Source: an uncultured Faecalibacterium sp. (GTDB lineage: Bacteria; Bacillota; Clostridia; Oscillospirales; Ruminococcaceae). From it: a stretch of 64,000 nt of DNA. Below the pieces are notes generated by a model. The model did no database searches. It saw nothing but the letters and a program-made list of their open reading frames with translations, and was not told the origin of the DNA. The position numbers were made by a program, and so were the translations under genes. Of this stretch, positions 51,500 through 60,546 are shown in pieces. How positions within the stretch are numbered: the first letter of the stretch is position 1; the number at the start of each line of letters is the position of its first letter. Location of the stretch: contig CALWZL010000003.1 in NCBI GenBank assembly GCA_944385995.1, positions 41,401 through 105,400 of the forward strand, given 5' to 3'.

Positions 51500-51979
51500 A
51501 TGGAACTCAAACTGACTTTGAACGGCCGGCCCGTCACCGGCTCCATCGACCCCGACTGCCTGCTGATCGATTTTCTCCGGGAGCACGGCTGTCTGAGCGT
51601 CAAGCGGGGGTGCGACACCTCCAACTGCGGCCTGTGCACCGTCCTGATGGACGGCAAGCCCATCCTCTCCTGCTCGATGCTGGCGGCCCGGGCCGCCGGC
51701 CACAGCGTCCAGACTCTGGAAGGGTTACAGGAGGAAGCCGCCGATTTTGTGGGATTCATCGCCGACCAGGGGGCCGATCAGTGCGGCTTCTGCAATCCCG
51801 GTTTTGTCATGAATACCATCGCCCTGCTGCGGGAAATCCCCGACCCCACCGACGACGAGATTCGGTCTTTTCTGGCCGGCAATCTCTGCCGCTGTTCCGG
51901 CTATGAGGGACAGCTGCGGGGCATCCGCAGCTATTTGGAGAGCCGCAGGGAAAAAGGAGACAGCCGCCATGGAGCATAA
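51500..51979 (+). CDS. Molybdenum hydroxylase 2x[2Fe-2S] subunit (XdhC-like)
   Basis: 159 residues. The plant-type cluster is held by Cys38, 43, 46 and 58 (GCDTSNCGLCTV and LSC), the second cluster by Cys95, 98, 130 and 132 (QCGFCNPGF and LCRC). All eight ligands are present. It carries electrons from the Mo centre to FAD. Its last 11 bases overlap the large subunit gene. Confidence 0.95.
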   Translation: MELKLTLNGRPVTGSIDPDCLLIDFLREHGCLSVKRGCDTSNCGLCTVLMDGKPILSCSMLAARAAGHSVQTLEGLQEEAADFVGFIADQGADQCGFCNPGFVMNTIALLREIPDPTDDEIRSFLAGNLCRCSGYEGQLRGIRSYLESRREKGDSRHGA

Positions 51980-54257
51980 AGCATATCATTCCATCAACCA
52001 CCCCGTCCGCAAAAAGGACGCCATGCAGCTTTTGCTGGGCAAGCCGGTTTACACCGACGACATCACCCCCCGGGATGCCCTGGTGGTGAAAATCCTCCGC
52101 TCCCCCCACGCTAACGCCATCGTCCGGGAGATCAACACCGCCGGCGCCCTGAAAATCCCCGGCGTGGTGGCCATCTACACCTGGAAGGATGTGCCCCAGA
52201 ACCGCTTTACCATCGCGGGCCAGACCTATCCCGAGCCCTCCCCCTATGACCGCCTGATTCTGGACCGGCACGTCCGGTTTGTGGGAGACGCGGTGGCCAT
52301 CATTGCCGCCGAGACCGAGAAGGCCGCCCTGCGGGCCATGAAGGTCATCCAGGTTCAGTATGAGGTACTGGAAGCAGTGCTGGACCCCCACACCGCCAAG
52401 GACAACCCGGTTCTGGTCCACCCCGAGGAGGACTGGGTCGCCCCCTGTCCGGTGGGCGGTGACAACCACCGCAACCTGATCGCCAGCGACACCAACAGCG
52501 CCGGCGACATCGACGCGGTGCTGGCCGACTGTGACATCGTGTTGGACCGCACCTACCACACCAAAGCCTACAGCCAGGCCATGATGGAGACCTTCCGCAC
52601 CTACGCCGAACTGGACGCCTACGGGCGGCTCCACATCATTTCCTCCACCCAGATCGTGTTCCATGTCCGGCGGATTCTCTCCCGGGCCCTGGGTATTCCC
52701 AAGAGCCGTATCCGGGTGGAGAAACCCCGGATCGGCGGCGGCTTCGGGGCCAAGCAGACCGCCGTCTGCGAGGTCTACCCCGCCTTTGTCACCCTCAAGA
52801 CCGGCCGCCCCTCCAAGCTGATTTATACCCGGGAGGAATCCCAGATTGCCGGCAGCCCCCGCCACGAGATGGAAATCCACGTCCGTCTGGGCGCCGACAA
52901 GGACGGCCGCATCCGGGGCATCGACCTGTACACCCTGTCCAACTCGGGGGCCTACGGCGAGCACGGCCCCACCACCGTCGGCCTGTCGGGCCACAAGTCC
53001 ATCCCCCTCTACACCGGCAGCCTGGAGGCCTACCGTTTCAGCTATGACGTAGTTTACACCAACCTCCAGGCCGCGGGCGCCTACCGCGGCTACGGGGCCA
53101 CCCAGGGCATCTACGCCCTGGAGACCACCGTCAACGAGCTGGCCGAGCGGCTGGGCGTCGACCCCACCGTCCTGCGGGACCGGAACATGGTTCGGGAAAG
53201 GATGCAGATGCCGGCCTACTACAACGAAATGGCCAACGCCTGCGCCCTGGACCGCTGCATGGAACATTGCCGTCAGATCTTCCACTGGGACGAAAAGTAC
53301 CCGGTGCGGGACATGGGCAACGGCAAGGTCCGGGCGGCGGGCGTCGCCATGGCCATGCAGGGCTCCTGTATTTCCAATGTGGACGTGGGTTCCGCCACCA
53401 TGAAACTGAGCGAGGACGGCACCTATAACCTCATCATCGGCGCGGCGGACATGGGCACCGGCTGCGACACCATTCTGGCCCAGATGGCCGCCGAATGTAT
53501 GGATTGCAGCGTGGACGACATCGCGGTCTTTGGCGCCGACACCGACGCCTCCCCCTACGATTCAGGCTCCTACGCCTCCTCCACCACCTATATCACCGGC
53601 AAAGCCGTAGAGCAGGCCTGCGCCCAGCTCAAGACCAAAATCTGCTCCATCGCCGCCGAAATGCTGGGCTGCGACGCCGGAGAGATCGTCTTTGAGGGCA
53701 AGCAGGTGCGCCGCCTCTCCACCGGCCAGACCCTGACCCTGGAGGAGATCGGCTACAAGTCCCAGGTGTTCAACACCCAGGCTGCCGAGGTCACCGCCAC
53801 CCACTCTTCCCCCGTCTCACCCCCGCCCTACATGGTGGGCATGGTGGAAATCGAGCTGGACAAGGAAACCGGCCTTGTCACCATCCTGGACTATATGGCG
53901 GTGGTGGACTGCGGCATCCCCATCAACCCGGCCCTGGCCCGGATTCAGACCGAGGGCGGCATCGTCCAGGGCATCGGCCACACCCTGATGGAGGATGTCC
54001 AGTACGACCACAACGGCAGGCCCATCGGCTCCTCCTTCCTGCAGTACAAGATCCCCACCCGCCTGGACATGGGCCATCTGCGGGTAGAGTTTGAGCACAG
54101 CTACGAGCCCACCGGCCCCTTCGGCGCCAAGTCCATCGGCGAAATCGTCATCAACACCCCTGCCCCCGCCCTGACCCACGCCATCTACCGGGCCACCGGG
54201 GTCTGGCACCGGGAAATCCCCATCACCCCCGAGCAGATCGCCCTCTCTCTGGAATAA
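51969..54257 (+). CDS. Molybdenum hydroxylase large (Mo-binding) subunit, xanthine dehydrogenase family
   Basis: 762 residues from the ATG at 51969 (AAGGAG 9 bases upstream). RIGGGFGAKQTAVCEVYPA and AYRGYGATQGIYALE bind the molybdopterin, and the C-terminal FGAKSIGEIVINTP holds the catalytic Glu. TYASSTTYITGKAVEQACAQLKTKI is a further family landmark, shown by key residues. The subunit hydroxylates an aromatic N-heterocycle; xanthine, hypoxanthine or nicotinate-type substrates are all possible. The separate FAD and Fe-S chains give an XdhABC-type heterotrimer. Confidence 0.93.
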   Translation: MEHKAYHSINHPVRKKDAMQLLLGKPVYTDDITPRDALVVKILRSPHANAIVREINTAGALKIPGVVAIYTWKDVPQNRFTIAGQTYPEPSPYDRLILDRHVRFVGDAVAIIAAETEKAALRAMKVIQVQYEVLEAVLDPHTAKDNPVLVHPEEDWVAPCPVGGDNHRNLIASDTNSAGDIDAVLADCDIVLDRTYHTKAYSQAMMETFRTYAELDAYGRLHIISSTQIVFHVRRILSRALGIPKSRIRVEKPRIGGGFGAKQTAVCEVYPAFVTLKTGRPSKLIYTREESQIAGSPRHEMEIHVRLGADKDGRIRGIDLYTLSNSGAYGEHGPTTVGLSGHKSIPLYTGSLEAYRFSYDVVYTNLQAAGAYRGYGATQGIYALETTVNELAERLGVDPTVLRDRNMVRERMQMPAYYNEMANACALDRCMEHCRQIFHWDEKYPVRDMGNGKVRAAGVAMAMQGSCISNVDVGSATMKLSEDGTYNLIIGAADMGTGCDTILAQMAAECMDCSVDDIAVFGADTDASPYDSGSYASSTTYITGKAVEQACAQLKTKICSIAAEMLGCDAGEIVFEGKQVRRLSTGQTLTLEEIGYKSQVFNTQAAEVTATHSSPVSPPPYMVGMVEIELDKETGLVTILDYMAVVDCGIPINPALARIQTEGGIVQGIGHTLMEDVQYDHNGRPIGSSFLQYKIPTRLDMGHLRVEFEHSYEPTGPFGAKSIGEIVINTPAPALTHAIYRATGVWHREIPITPEQIALSLE

Positions 54258-54270
54258 CACCCATCCACAG

Positions 54271-54304
54271 GCCGGAAGCCGGACAGCGGTTTCCGGCTTT
54301 TTTT
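54271..54304 (+). terminator. Terminator of the molybdenum hydroxylase operon
   Basis: GCCGGAA / TTCCGGC stem followed by TTTTTTT. Confidence 0.8.
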
Positions 54305-54335
54305 GCGCCCCTCCCCATTTCTTTGCAAAAAACAC

Positions 54336-54364
54336 TTGACAAACCAGCGCCAGGGTGGTATCCT
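54336..54364 (+). promoter_or_regulatory. Promoter of tRNA-Ala
   Basis: Consensus TTGACA (54336-54341), 17-bp spacer, TATCCT (54359-54364), about 43 bp before the tRNA. Confidence 0.6.
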
Positions 54365-54406
54365 ATACAAGCCGGCCGACACAGACCGGCCCACAACCGA
54401 ATATTC

Positions 54407-54470
<64 letters not shown>

Positions 54471-54482
<12 letters not shown>

Positions 54483-54761
54483 AACGAAATCCGTTTCCGA
54501 AAGGAAGCGGATTTTTTGTTGTGCCGGAGGTTTCAATTCCCAGGGGTATTTCGGGAGACTTTTGCGACATATCTCGATAAAACGATCCAACATTCCAAAA
54601 TCCACAAAATTCCCGGGAGTGGACTTCTTTTCCCGGGAAGCCAAAACAGCCCTGGCTTCATCGCCGAGAAAGTTAAGCTCTACCCGAACATCAACTACTA
54701 CCAGCCCCTCCAAAAAGCTTGCCGGGCAGAAAGGCTGTCCTGTCTGGAATATGGCATCCAC
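54471..54761 (-). pseudogene. Possible gene remnant next to tRNA-Ala
   Basis: The minus-strand frame is open from about 54902 to 54471 with no ATG; the usable start is a GTG at 54761. Codons in the upstream part (DAVCILAEKVGVDAIFQTG, third positions mostly G or C) look protein-coding, whereas the 3' part runs into the tRNA and its terminator. This suggests the tail of a gene that lost its start. A plus-strand frame over the same DNA is also open, so the strand is not certain. I do not recognise the product. Confidence 0.25.
54487..54517 (+). terminator. Terminator of tRNA-Ala
   Basis: AAATCCGTTTCC / GGAAGCGGATTT, 12-bp stem with one mismatch and loop GAAA, followed by TTTTTT. Confidence 0.85.
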
Positions 54762-54855
54762 GCCGACTTTTTCCGCCAGGATGCAGACGGCATCACCATT
54801 CAGCGGCGGCGAAGCATGGAAATTTGATTGCTTTGCCCTCCTTTTCCCGAAAGGC

Positions 54856-54905
54856 TTGACCTGGATGCCGCCTTGTTTTACAATAAACAGGAGATAAACT
54901 GTTTA
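54856..54905 (+). promoter_or_regulatory. lacI-like gene promoter with operator TAAACTGTTTA
   Basis: TTGACC (54856-54861), 17-bp spacer, TACAAT (54879-54884). The 11-bp palindrome TAAAC-T-GTTTA (54895-54905) lies about 5-15 bases after the start point; the same palindrome with a G centre occurs in the symporter promoter, indicating autoregulation. Confidence 0.75.
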
Positions 54906-54931
54906 CCTGATGCAGTGAAAAGAGGTACTTT

Positions 54932-55921
54932 ATGGCTACAATCAAGGATATTGCGGATGAAGTCGGGATTTCCAAGGCGGCCGTCTCGCGCATCCTGAAC
55001 CACAAGGGCTCTTTCAGTCCCGAGACGATCGCCAACGTAGAGCGTGTCGCCCACCGGCTGAAGTACACCCTTCCCTCCGCTTCCCAACAGGAAGATGTGG
55101 CGCTCAGCAAGGTGATCGCGGCCATCTTTCCGGTCGTGGAACTGCCCTACTTTGGCCTGGTGGCCTCCTTACTGGAAAAAAGAGCCTACAGCTACGGCTA
55201 TAATCTGATGCTCTGCGGCTCCCTGTTTGACCGCCATAAAGAAGAGGAGTGCTTTAAAAGCCTGCAGGAAAAAAAGATCAGCGGGATCATCCTGGGCAGC
55301 TACACCAAAGATATTACCATGCTGGAAAACCAGAATCTTCCCGTTGTCACCTTGGGATACAAACTGGCGGACACCATTCCGTCGGTCTGTGCCGACAATT
55401 ATGCGGCCGGCAAAATTGCTGCGCGCCATCTCCTGAGCAAGGGATGCAGAAAATTGCTGTATATCACCAGCTATCAGGAGGGCCTGGAACGCGACCTGCG
55501 GTATAAGGGCTTTGCTGACGAGCTGCACATCCGGCAGCTGGCCCCATGGGTGTATCAGGTCAACATGAAAATGCAGTTGTCCAATGATTTTTCTGAGATC
55601 ATCACCCAGATGGCGCTGGATCATCCAGACGCGGACGGCGTATTCGCCGAAACAGACGCCCTGGCGATGAACTGTCTCCAGGTTTTCCCCAGCCTGGGAT
55701 ACCGGATTCCCCAGGACATCAAGGTCGTCGGCTATGGCAACCCCTTCTTTTCTGCATTTTCCAATCCCAAGCTGACCATCGTGCGCGAAAACACCGAGGA
55801 AATCGCACGCCGGGCCGTCTCTCTGCTGGTCGACCTGATCGAAAACGACGAGGAACGCGAAAATCTGCGCGCCTCGGAAATCATTGTGCCGGTTTCCCTG
55901 AACGAGCAAAAGACCACCTGA
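54932..55921 (+). CDS. LacI-family repressor of the esterase-symporter operon
   Basis: 329 residues. The LacI DNA-binding domain is ATIKDIADEVGISKAAVSRILNHKG with hinge helix near PSASQ. The effector domain (about 60-325) has PYFGLVASLLEKRAYSYGY, GIILGSY, SVCADNYAAGKIAARHLLSKG and VVGYGNPFFSAFSNPKLTIVREN. A sugar ligand is expected. AAGAGG precedes the ATG. It is followed by its own terminator and then by the seven-kilobase symporter-esterase operon with a matching operator. Confidence 0.93.
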   Translation: MATIKDIADEVGISKAAVSRILNHKGSFSPETIANVERVAHRLKYTLPSASQQEDVALSKVIAAIFPVVELPYFGLVASLLEKRAYSYGYNLMLCGSLFDRHKEEECFKSLQEKKISGIILGSYTKDITMLENQNLPVVTLGYKLADTIPSVCADNYAAGKIAARHLLSKGCRKLLYITSYQEGLERDLRYKGFADELHIRQLAPWVYQVNMKMQLSNDFSEIITQMALDHPDADGVFAETDALAMNCLQVFPSLGYRIPQDIKVVGYGNPFFSAFSNPKLTIVRENTEEIARRAVSLLVDLIENDEERENLRASEIIVPVSLNEQKTT

Positions 55922-55944
55922 AGATCAATAGTTTCTTCTTTTCT

Positions 55945-55975
55945 CGCCGTTGTTTAATCAACATCGGCGTTTTTC
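55945..55975 (+). terminator. Terminator of the lacI-like gene
   Basis: CGCCGTTGTT / AACATCGGCG, 10-bp stem with one mismatch, followed by TTTTTC. Confidence 0.8.
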
Positions 55976-56101
55976 TATGCAACTAGTTAACTAAACATCA
56001 GAGATTTTAAAATGTTACAAGTTCTATATGGTGATGTTGCTATATATTTTCTCCAAATATTGTAGAAATCATAGAATATGACGGCAACTTTCGTAAATCT
56101 G

Positions 56102-56133
56102 TTGACTTATTCAGTTAAACGGTTTACTATAAT
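56102..56133 (+). promoter_or_regulatory. Symporter-esterase operon promoter with LacI-type operator TAAACGGTTTA
   Basis: TTGACT (56102-56107), 17-bp spacer, TACTAT (56125-56130), overlapping TATAAT (56128-56133). TAAAC-G-GTTTA (56116-56126) sits in the spacer and touches the -10 box, so the repressor would block RNA polymerase. Confidence 0.78.
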
Positions 56134-56198
56134 GCTGTCACATGTGATGCTCTTATCCACGCTGCACTGTTCATGAAAAAGATGGAGGAAACATTTCT

Positions 56199-57548
56199 AT
56201 GAAAACACCCACCAAAGAGATGACCTGGCTTGAAAAAGTCAGCTTTGGCTGTGGAAACATGGGCTTGTGCCTGTGCACCACCATGATTACATCCTTTTCG
56301 ATGTATTTCTATTCCAACGTCATGGGCTTAACCATGGCGCAGATCAGTACCATCATGCTGATCGGCGGCATTGCAGACGCCATCTCGGACCCTCTGACCG
56401 GCATTTTCATCGACAAGACCAACACCCGCTGGGGCAAAGCCCGGCCCTATCTGCTGGTTTTCGCCATTCCTCTGGCCGCCGCCTGCTATGCGGTGTTCAC
56501 CGTCCCCAATATGGGACCTGACGCCCGCTACATCTACGCTCTGGTCACCTATGTCCTGTACACCCTCGCCTATACCCTGATCTGCATTCCCCAGAACTGC
56601 CTGATCCCCGCCCTGACCGACAACAGCAAGGACCGTCTGGATGTCAATATGTGCGGCACCCTGGGCACCAACATCGGCCAGTTCATCCCCAGCGGCCTGG
56701 GCCTGACCCTGGTCGCCATCCTGGGCGGCGGCTCGGAGGAGAGCGGCTTCTCCCGCGCCATTCTGCTGCTCTCGGTGCTGGGCGTGCTGCTGATCCTGAT
56801 GGACTTCAAAAACACCAACGAGCGCTGCAATCCTCCCAAAGAGCAGAAGGCCACCCTGCGTGACATCCTCCGCTCCATGAAGAACCTCCCCTGGTTCCTG
56901 TGCACCTGCGTTTCCCTGCTGGTCATCGCCACCGTGGTGGTCCGCGCCAGCCAGGCGGTTTACTTCGCCACTTATGTGCTGGAAAATCCCGGCCTCGCTT
57001 CTCCCCTGCTGTCCATCTCCAGTGTCATCGGCATCCCCGTCGCTCTGGTCATCCCCTTCCTGGCCACCAAGCTGGGCAAGCGCAATCTGGTCCTGCTGGG
57101 CAGCATCATGGGCGTCGCCGGCAACGTGGGCGTCTATCTGTTCAAGCACAGTTCCTTTATGATTATGTTCTGGTCCGTCATCCTCTCTCTGGGGATCGGC
57201 GTCATCAACGGCATCATCTATGTCATGAGCGCCGAGTGCATCGACTACGGCGAGTGGAAAATGGGCATCCGCATTCAGGGCTTCCTGATGGCCTTTGTGG
57301 GCTTCGCCGTCAAAGTTGCAAACTCCATCTGCACCATGCTGCTCTCCCTCATCCTGGGCTGGGGCGGCTACGATGCGACGGCTGCCGTTCAGTCTGAGTC
57401 CGCCATCCGGGCCATTGAGTTCAACTATCTGGGCCTGCCCCTGATCCTGTTTGTCCTGATTATCGTCTGCATGCTGTTCTACAACCTGGACAAGCAGTAT
57501 CCCGCCATCCGTGATGAACTGGAAAAGCGCCGCGCTGCTGCACAGTAA
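56199..57548 (+). CDS. GPH-family glycoside/oligosaccharide:cation symporter
   Basis: 449 residues, 12 helices. The family signature after helix 2 is ISDPLTGIFIDKTNTRWGK followed by ARPYLL, and MSAECIDYGEWKMGIRIQG in the central loop is the second GPH landmark. Members import di- or oligosaccharides and glycosides with Na+ or H+. The operon that follows encodes four esterase-type enzymes, so the cargo is probably an acylated sugar. AGATGGAGGA precedes the ATG. Confidence 0.92.
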   Translation: MKTPTKEMTWLEKVSFGCGNMGLCLCTTMITSFSMYFYSNVMGLTMAQISTIMLIGGIADAISDPLTGIFIDKTNTRWGKARPYLLVFAIPLAAACYAVFTVPNMGPDARYIYALVTYVLYTLAYTLICIPQNCLIPALTDNSKDRLDVNMCGTLGTNIGQFIPSGLGLTLVAILGGGSEESGFSRAILLLSVLGVLLILMDFKNTNERCNPPKEQKATLRDILRSMKNLPWFLCTCVSLLVIATVVVRASQAVYFATYVLENPGLASPLLSISSVIGIPVALVIPFLATKLGKRNLVLLGSIMGVAGNVGVYLFKHSSFMIMFWSVILSLGIGVINGIIYVMSAECIDYGEWKMGIRIQGFLMAFVGFAVKVANSICTMLLSLILGWGGYDATAAVQSESAIRAIEFNYLGLPLILFVLIIVCMLFYNLDKQYPAIRDELEKRRAAAQ

Positions 57549-57603
57549 GCCGGGACCTTTTGCCAGGATCGCCGCTCATTGAGTATCAACAGGAGGTAAC
57601 AAG

Positions 57604-58488
57604 ATGCTCCCTATCAGCATTCCCACCAAGATGGAAGAAGAAATTCTGGAACACGTCTATGCACCCAAAACCGCCTGGACGGTGCAGACTGTCATTGACA
57701 AGGTGCTCCATGATATGTGCGGCGGCCCCAAGTTTGAGCAGACCTGTGATATCATCTCGGTCGGCAGCCCCGACCAGCCGGTCACCGGCGTGGTCACCAC
57801 CTTTATGGCCACCTTTGACGTGATTCAGGAGGCGGTGCGCCAGGGCAAAAACTTCATCATCACCCATGAGCCCACCTGGTTCACCGGCACCGACAAGACC
57901 GACTGGTGCCAGAACGACAGCGTCTACCTCGCCAAGCGGAAATACCTGGAAGATCACGGCATCACCGTGTGGCGTCTGCACGACCACATGCACATGGGCT
58001 GTGAGGTGGATTACATTTACGAGGGCCTGCTGCAGGAGCTGGACTGGAAACAATATCTCCAGCCCGACGAAAAATTCCCCTGGATCTATGAAATCCCCGA
58101 AACCACCATCGGCGCGCTGGCAGACCTGTGCAAGGAAAAGCTGGGAATGGACACCGTCCAGATCATCGGCAGCCCTGACATGAAGGTCAAGCGGGTGGGC
58201 ATCCTGGTGGGAGGCGGCAGCCTCGGCTTCGGCGTGGAGGAAATGCCCATGCAGGTCATGGAGCGCAACCGCCTCGATCTGATGATGGCCGGCGACATCA
58301 CCGAATGGACCATCTGCGCCTACATCAACGACGCCTATCAGATGGGGATGAACCGCGGCATGCTGACCCTGGGCCACGAGCGCAGCGAGGAAGCCGGCAT
58401 GAAGTACCTGGCTTCCTGGATGCAGGAGCGTTTTCCCGACCTGCCCATCAGCTTTGTGGATGCAAAAGAGCCATTCAAATATCTGTAA
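57604..58488 (+). CDS. NIF3/DUF34-family dinuclear metal protein
   Basis: 294 residues of the NIF3-like fold. Metal ligands are readable: THEP (87-90), HDHMH (126-130), and a late GHERSEEAGM. The substrate is unknown for most of the family; the housekeeping paralogue is linked to GTP cyclohydrolase I type 2 annotation, which is disputed. Here it lies inside a carbohydrate operon (55 bp after the symporter, 15 bp before an esterase), suggesting a role as a metal-dependent hydrolase in that pathway. AGGAGG precedes the ATG. Confidence 0.85.
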   Translation: MLPISIPTKMEEEILEHVYAPKTAWTVQTVIDKVLHDMCGGPKFEQTCDIISVGSPDQPVTGVVTTFMATFDVIQEAVRQGKNFIITHEPTWFTGTDKTDWCQNDSVYLAKRKYLEDHGITVWRLHDHMHMGCEVDYIYEGLLQELDWKQYLQPDEKFPWIYEIPETTIGALADLCKEKLGMDTVQIIGSPDMKVKRVGILVGGGSLGFGVEEMPMQVMERNRLDLMMAGDITEWTICAYINDAYQMGMNRGMLTLGHERSEEAGMKYLASWMQERFPDLPISFVDAKEPFKYL

Positions 58489-58503
58489 GGAGGTCTGTTC
58501 CCC

Positions 58504-59301
58504 ATGGCCGTCGTCGATGTATCCTTTATCTCCCACGCCCTCAAGCGTCAGGTCAGCTTCAAGGCCCTGATCCCTACCGACTACACCTTCCGCCCCGACC
58601 TGCCCGAAACGCCCTTCCAAACCGCGCCGGCTCCCACCCTCTACCTGCTCCACGGCTTCACCGGATGCAGCACGGATTTCCTGTATGGTTCGTCCATCTT
58701 CCAGCTGGCTCTCCAGCACAACATCGCCGTGGTGATGCCCAACGGTGAAAACGCCTTTTATCTGGAGGACCGGGAAAAGGGCGAGGATTACAGCCGGTTT
58801 GTGGGCAAAGAGCTGGTGGATTTCACCCGCAGCATGTTCCGCCTGTCAGACAGGCGGGAGGACACCTTCATCGGCGGCATGTCGATGGGCGGTTACGGCG
58901 CGCTGATTACCGCCCTGCGCTATCCCGACACTTTCGGCAAGGTGATGTCGGTCTCGGGCGCCTACGTTGCCCTGGAGTTTGCCGATCAAAAGCGGTACAT
59001 CCCGGATTTCAACTCCAGCGAGGCCTATCAGCGCACCTTCTTCGGCGACGTGGAAACCATGCGTCAGCGGGATATGGACCCCCGTTTCTGTATGGAGGAG
59101 CTGCGCCGCCAGGGCAAGGCGCTGCCGGAGATCTACTTTGCCTGCGGCGAACAGGATTTCATGATCGCCCAGAACCGCAAGCTGCACCAGTACATGGAAG
59201 AAAACGGCGTAAACCACGTTTACTACGAAGGCGAAGGCGCCCACGACTGGAACTACTGGAACCCGCATCTCACCCGGGCTCTGGAATGGATGGTCCGGTA
59301 A
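58504..59301 (+). CDS. Serine esterase, esterase-D-like (first copy)
   Basis: 265 residues, alpha/beta hydrolase of the putative-esterase family (PF00756). LYLLHGFTG (46-54) forms the oxyanion region, GMSMGG has the nucleophile Ser127, CGEQDFM the Asp and GAHDWNYW the His. No signal peptide, so it acts in the cytoplasm. Related enzymes include acetylxylan and other carbohydrate esterases. It shares much of its layout with the enzyme encoded at 61414, including DRREDTFIGG before the nucleophile; the two are probably paralogues. Confidence 0.88.
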   Translation: MAVVDVSFISHALKRQVSFKALIPTDYTFRPDLPETPFQTAPAPTLYLLHGFTGCSTDFLYGSSIFQLALQHNIAVVMPNGENAFYLEDREKGEDYSRFVGKELVDFTRSMFRLSDRREDTFIGGMSMGGYGALITALRYPDTFGKVMSVSGAYVALEFADQKRYIPDFNSSEAYQRTFFGDVETMRQRDMDPRFCMEELRRQGKALPEIYFACGEQDFMIAQNRKLHQYMEENGVNHVYYEGEGAHDWNYWNPHLTRALEWMVR

Positions 59302-59342
59302 GCGCTCTGTGAATCTTGGCATAAGGAAGGAAGAAAACGACA

Positions 59343-60530
59343 ATGAAGTGGGTAAGTGCATTCAGTTATCTGCCGGTCAATTACAGCGTACAGCTGGCCG
59401 AAGCGGCAGACCAGACCCAGCGGATCACCTTTGACAACAACCTCAACGGCAAAACGCTGCGGCTTTGCTTGTCCAACCGCTGGTCAAAGTCCCCTCTGAC
59501 CCTGGCAAAGGTCACCGTCGGCAAAGCCGCCGGGGACGGCGTCCGCGGTGTTCTGCCTGTCACAAGGGACGGCGGTTCCCGGATCACCCTGGCCCCCGGC
59601 GAGGAGTGCTGGAGCGACCCCGTCGCCCTGCCGGTCCAGGCCGGCGACCGCCTCGCCATCCAGACTTATCTGGATCAGCCCCAGTCTGTCGAAAGCATCT
59701 GCGCATTCTGGGCGTCCACAGGACCCATGGTGGAACTGAGCGCCGCCGGCGACTTTACCGATGGGTCGCCCTTTGACCCCATTCCCGCCCAAGAGGTCTA
59801 TCCAGTCATCCGGGCAGACGCCAACAAAGGCTACTTCTTCTATGGCGTGTCCGGCCTGCAGGTGCTGACGGACGACGATGTCAAAACTGTGGTCCTGTTT
59901 GGGGATTCCATCACCCATATGTCCTATGTGTCCAACCCGCTGACCCGTCGCCTCTATGCCGCTTACCCCGGCAAAGTGGCTGTCCTGAACCGCGGCAGCG
60001 GCGGCAACCGCCTCCTCCACAACGCCACCCGGGTGGATTTTCTCCCCGCCGGGGGTGCCTGTTTCGGCACCGCGGGAATCATGCGGTTTGAAAAAGATGT
60101 CTTTGGTCAGGAGAATGCAGATGTCGTGGTGGTTCTGGAAGGCATTAACGACATCATGCACCCCATCCAGTTCCAGCATCCCGACGAGATCATCACGCCG
60201 GAGGAACTGATCTGCGGCCTGCGCTACCTGACGGCCATCACCCGCAAACATGGGGCCAGGATCTTCGGCGCCACCATCACCCCCTGCGGCAACGACGAAT
60301 ATCCCGAGGACTGGCTGCCGCAGTTTGAATCGGTGCGCCTGGAAACCAACCGCCGCATCCGCGCCGGGATCGGCTATGACGGCTGGTTTGATTACGACGC
60401 CGCCGTCCGGGACAATGCCCGGCCCGGCTATATGCTGAAAGAATGCCACATTGGCGACGGCCTCCACCCCAACAACGACGGCGGCGAACGGATGGCAGCT
60501 CAGGTCGATCTGGCTGCCCTGATGGCCTGA
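59343..60530 (+). CDS. SGNH/GDSL carbohydrate esterase with N-terminal beta domain
   Basis: 395 residues. The catalytic SGNH domain begins near residue 180: VVLFGDSITHM (Ser189), RGSGGNRLLHNA (Gly/Asn), GINDIMHP (block III Asn) and GDGLHPNNDG (Asp and His). Residues 1-175 form a beta-rich domain (ITFDNNLNGKTLRLCLSNRW) seen in CE2/CE20-like carbohydrate esterases, where it shapes the substrate site. No signal peptide. Expected to remove acetyl groups from a sugar. Confidence 0.87.
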   Translation: MKWVSAFSYLPVNYSVQLAEAADQTQRITFDNNLNGKTLRLCLSNRWSKSPLTLAKVTVGKAAGDGVRGVLPVTRDGGSRITLAPGEECWSDPVALPVQAGDRLAIQTYLDQPQSVESICAFWASTGPMVELSAAGDFTDGSPFDPIPAQEVYPVIRADANKGYFFYGVSGLQVLTDDDVKTVVLFGDSITHMSYVSNPLTRRLYAAYPGKVAVLNRGSGGNRLLHNATRVDFLPAGGACFGTAGIMRFEKDVFGQENADVVVVLEGINDIMHPIQFQHPDEIITPEELICGLRYLTAITRKHGARIFGATITPCGNDEYPEDWLPQFESVRLETNRRIRAGIGYDGWFDYDAAVRDNARPGYMLKECHIGDGLHPNNDGGERMAAQVDLAALMA

Positions 60531-60546
60531 AGGAAGGAACACTACC

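Larger units (their letters stand above)
54483..54931. other. Region between tRNA-Ala and lacI-like gene
   Basis: Holds the tRNA terminator, a possible decayed gene on the minus strand (54471-54761, frame open further upstream), and the lacI promoter/operator at its right end. No confident gene is seen. Confidence 0.5.

Noticed and set aside
51807-53285. 492-codon minus-strand open frame
   Set aside because: Antisense to the molybdenum hydroxylase large subunit; Gly/Val/Asp-rich shadow.
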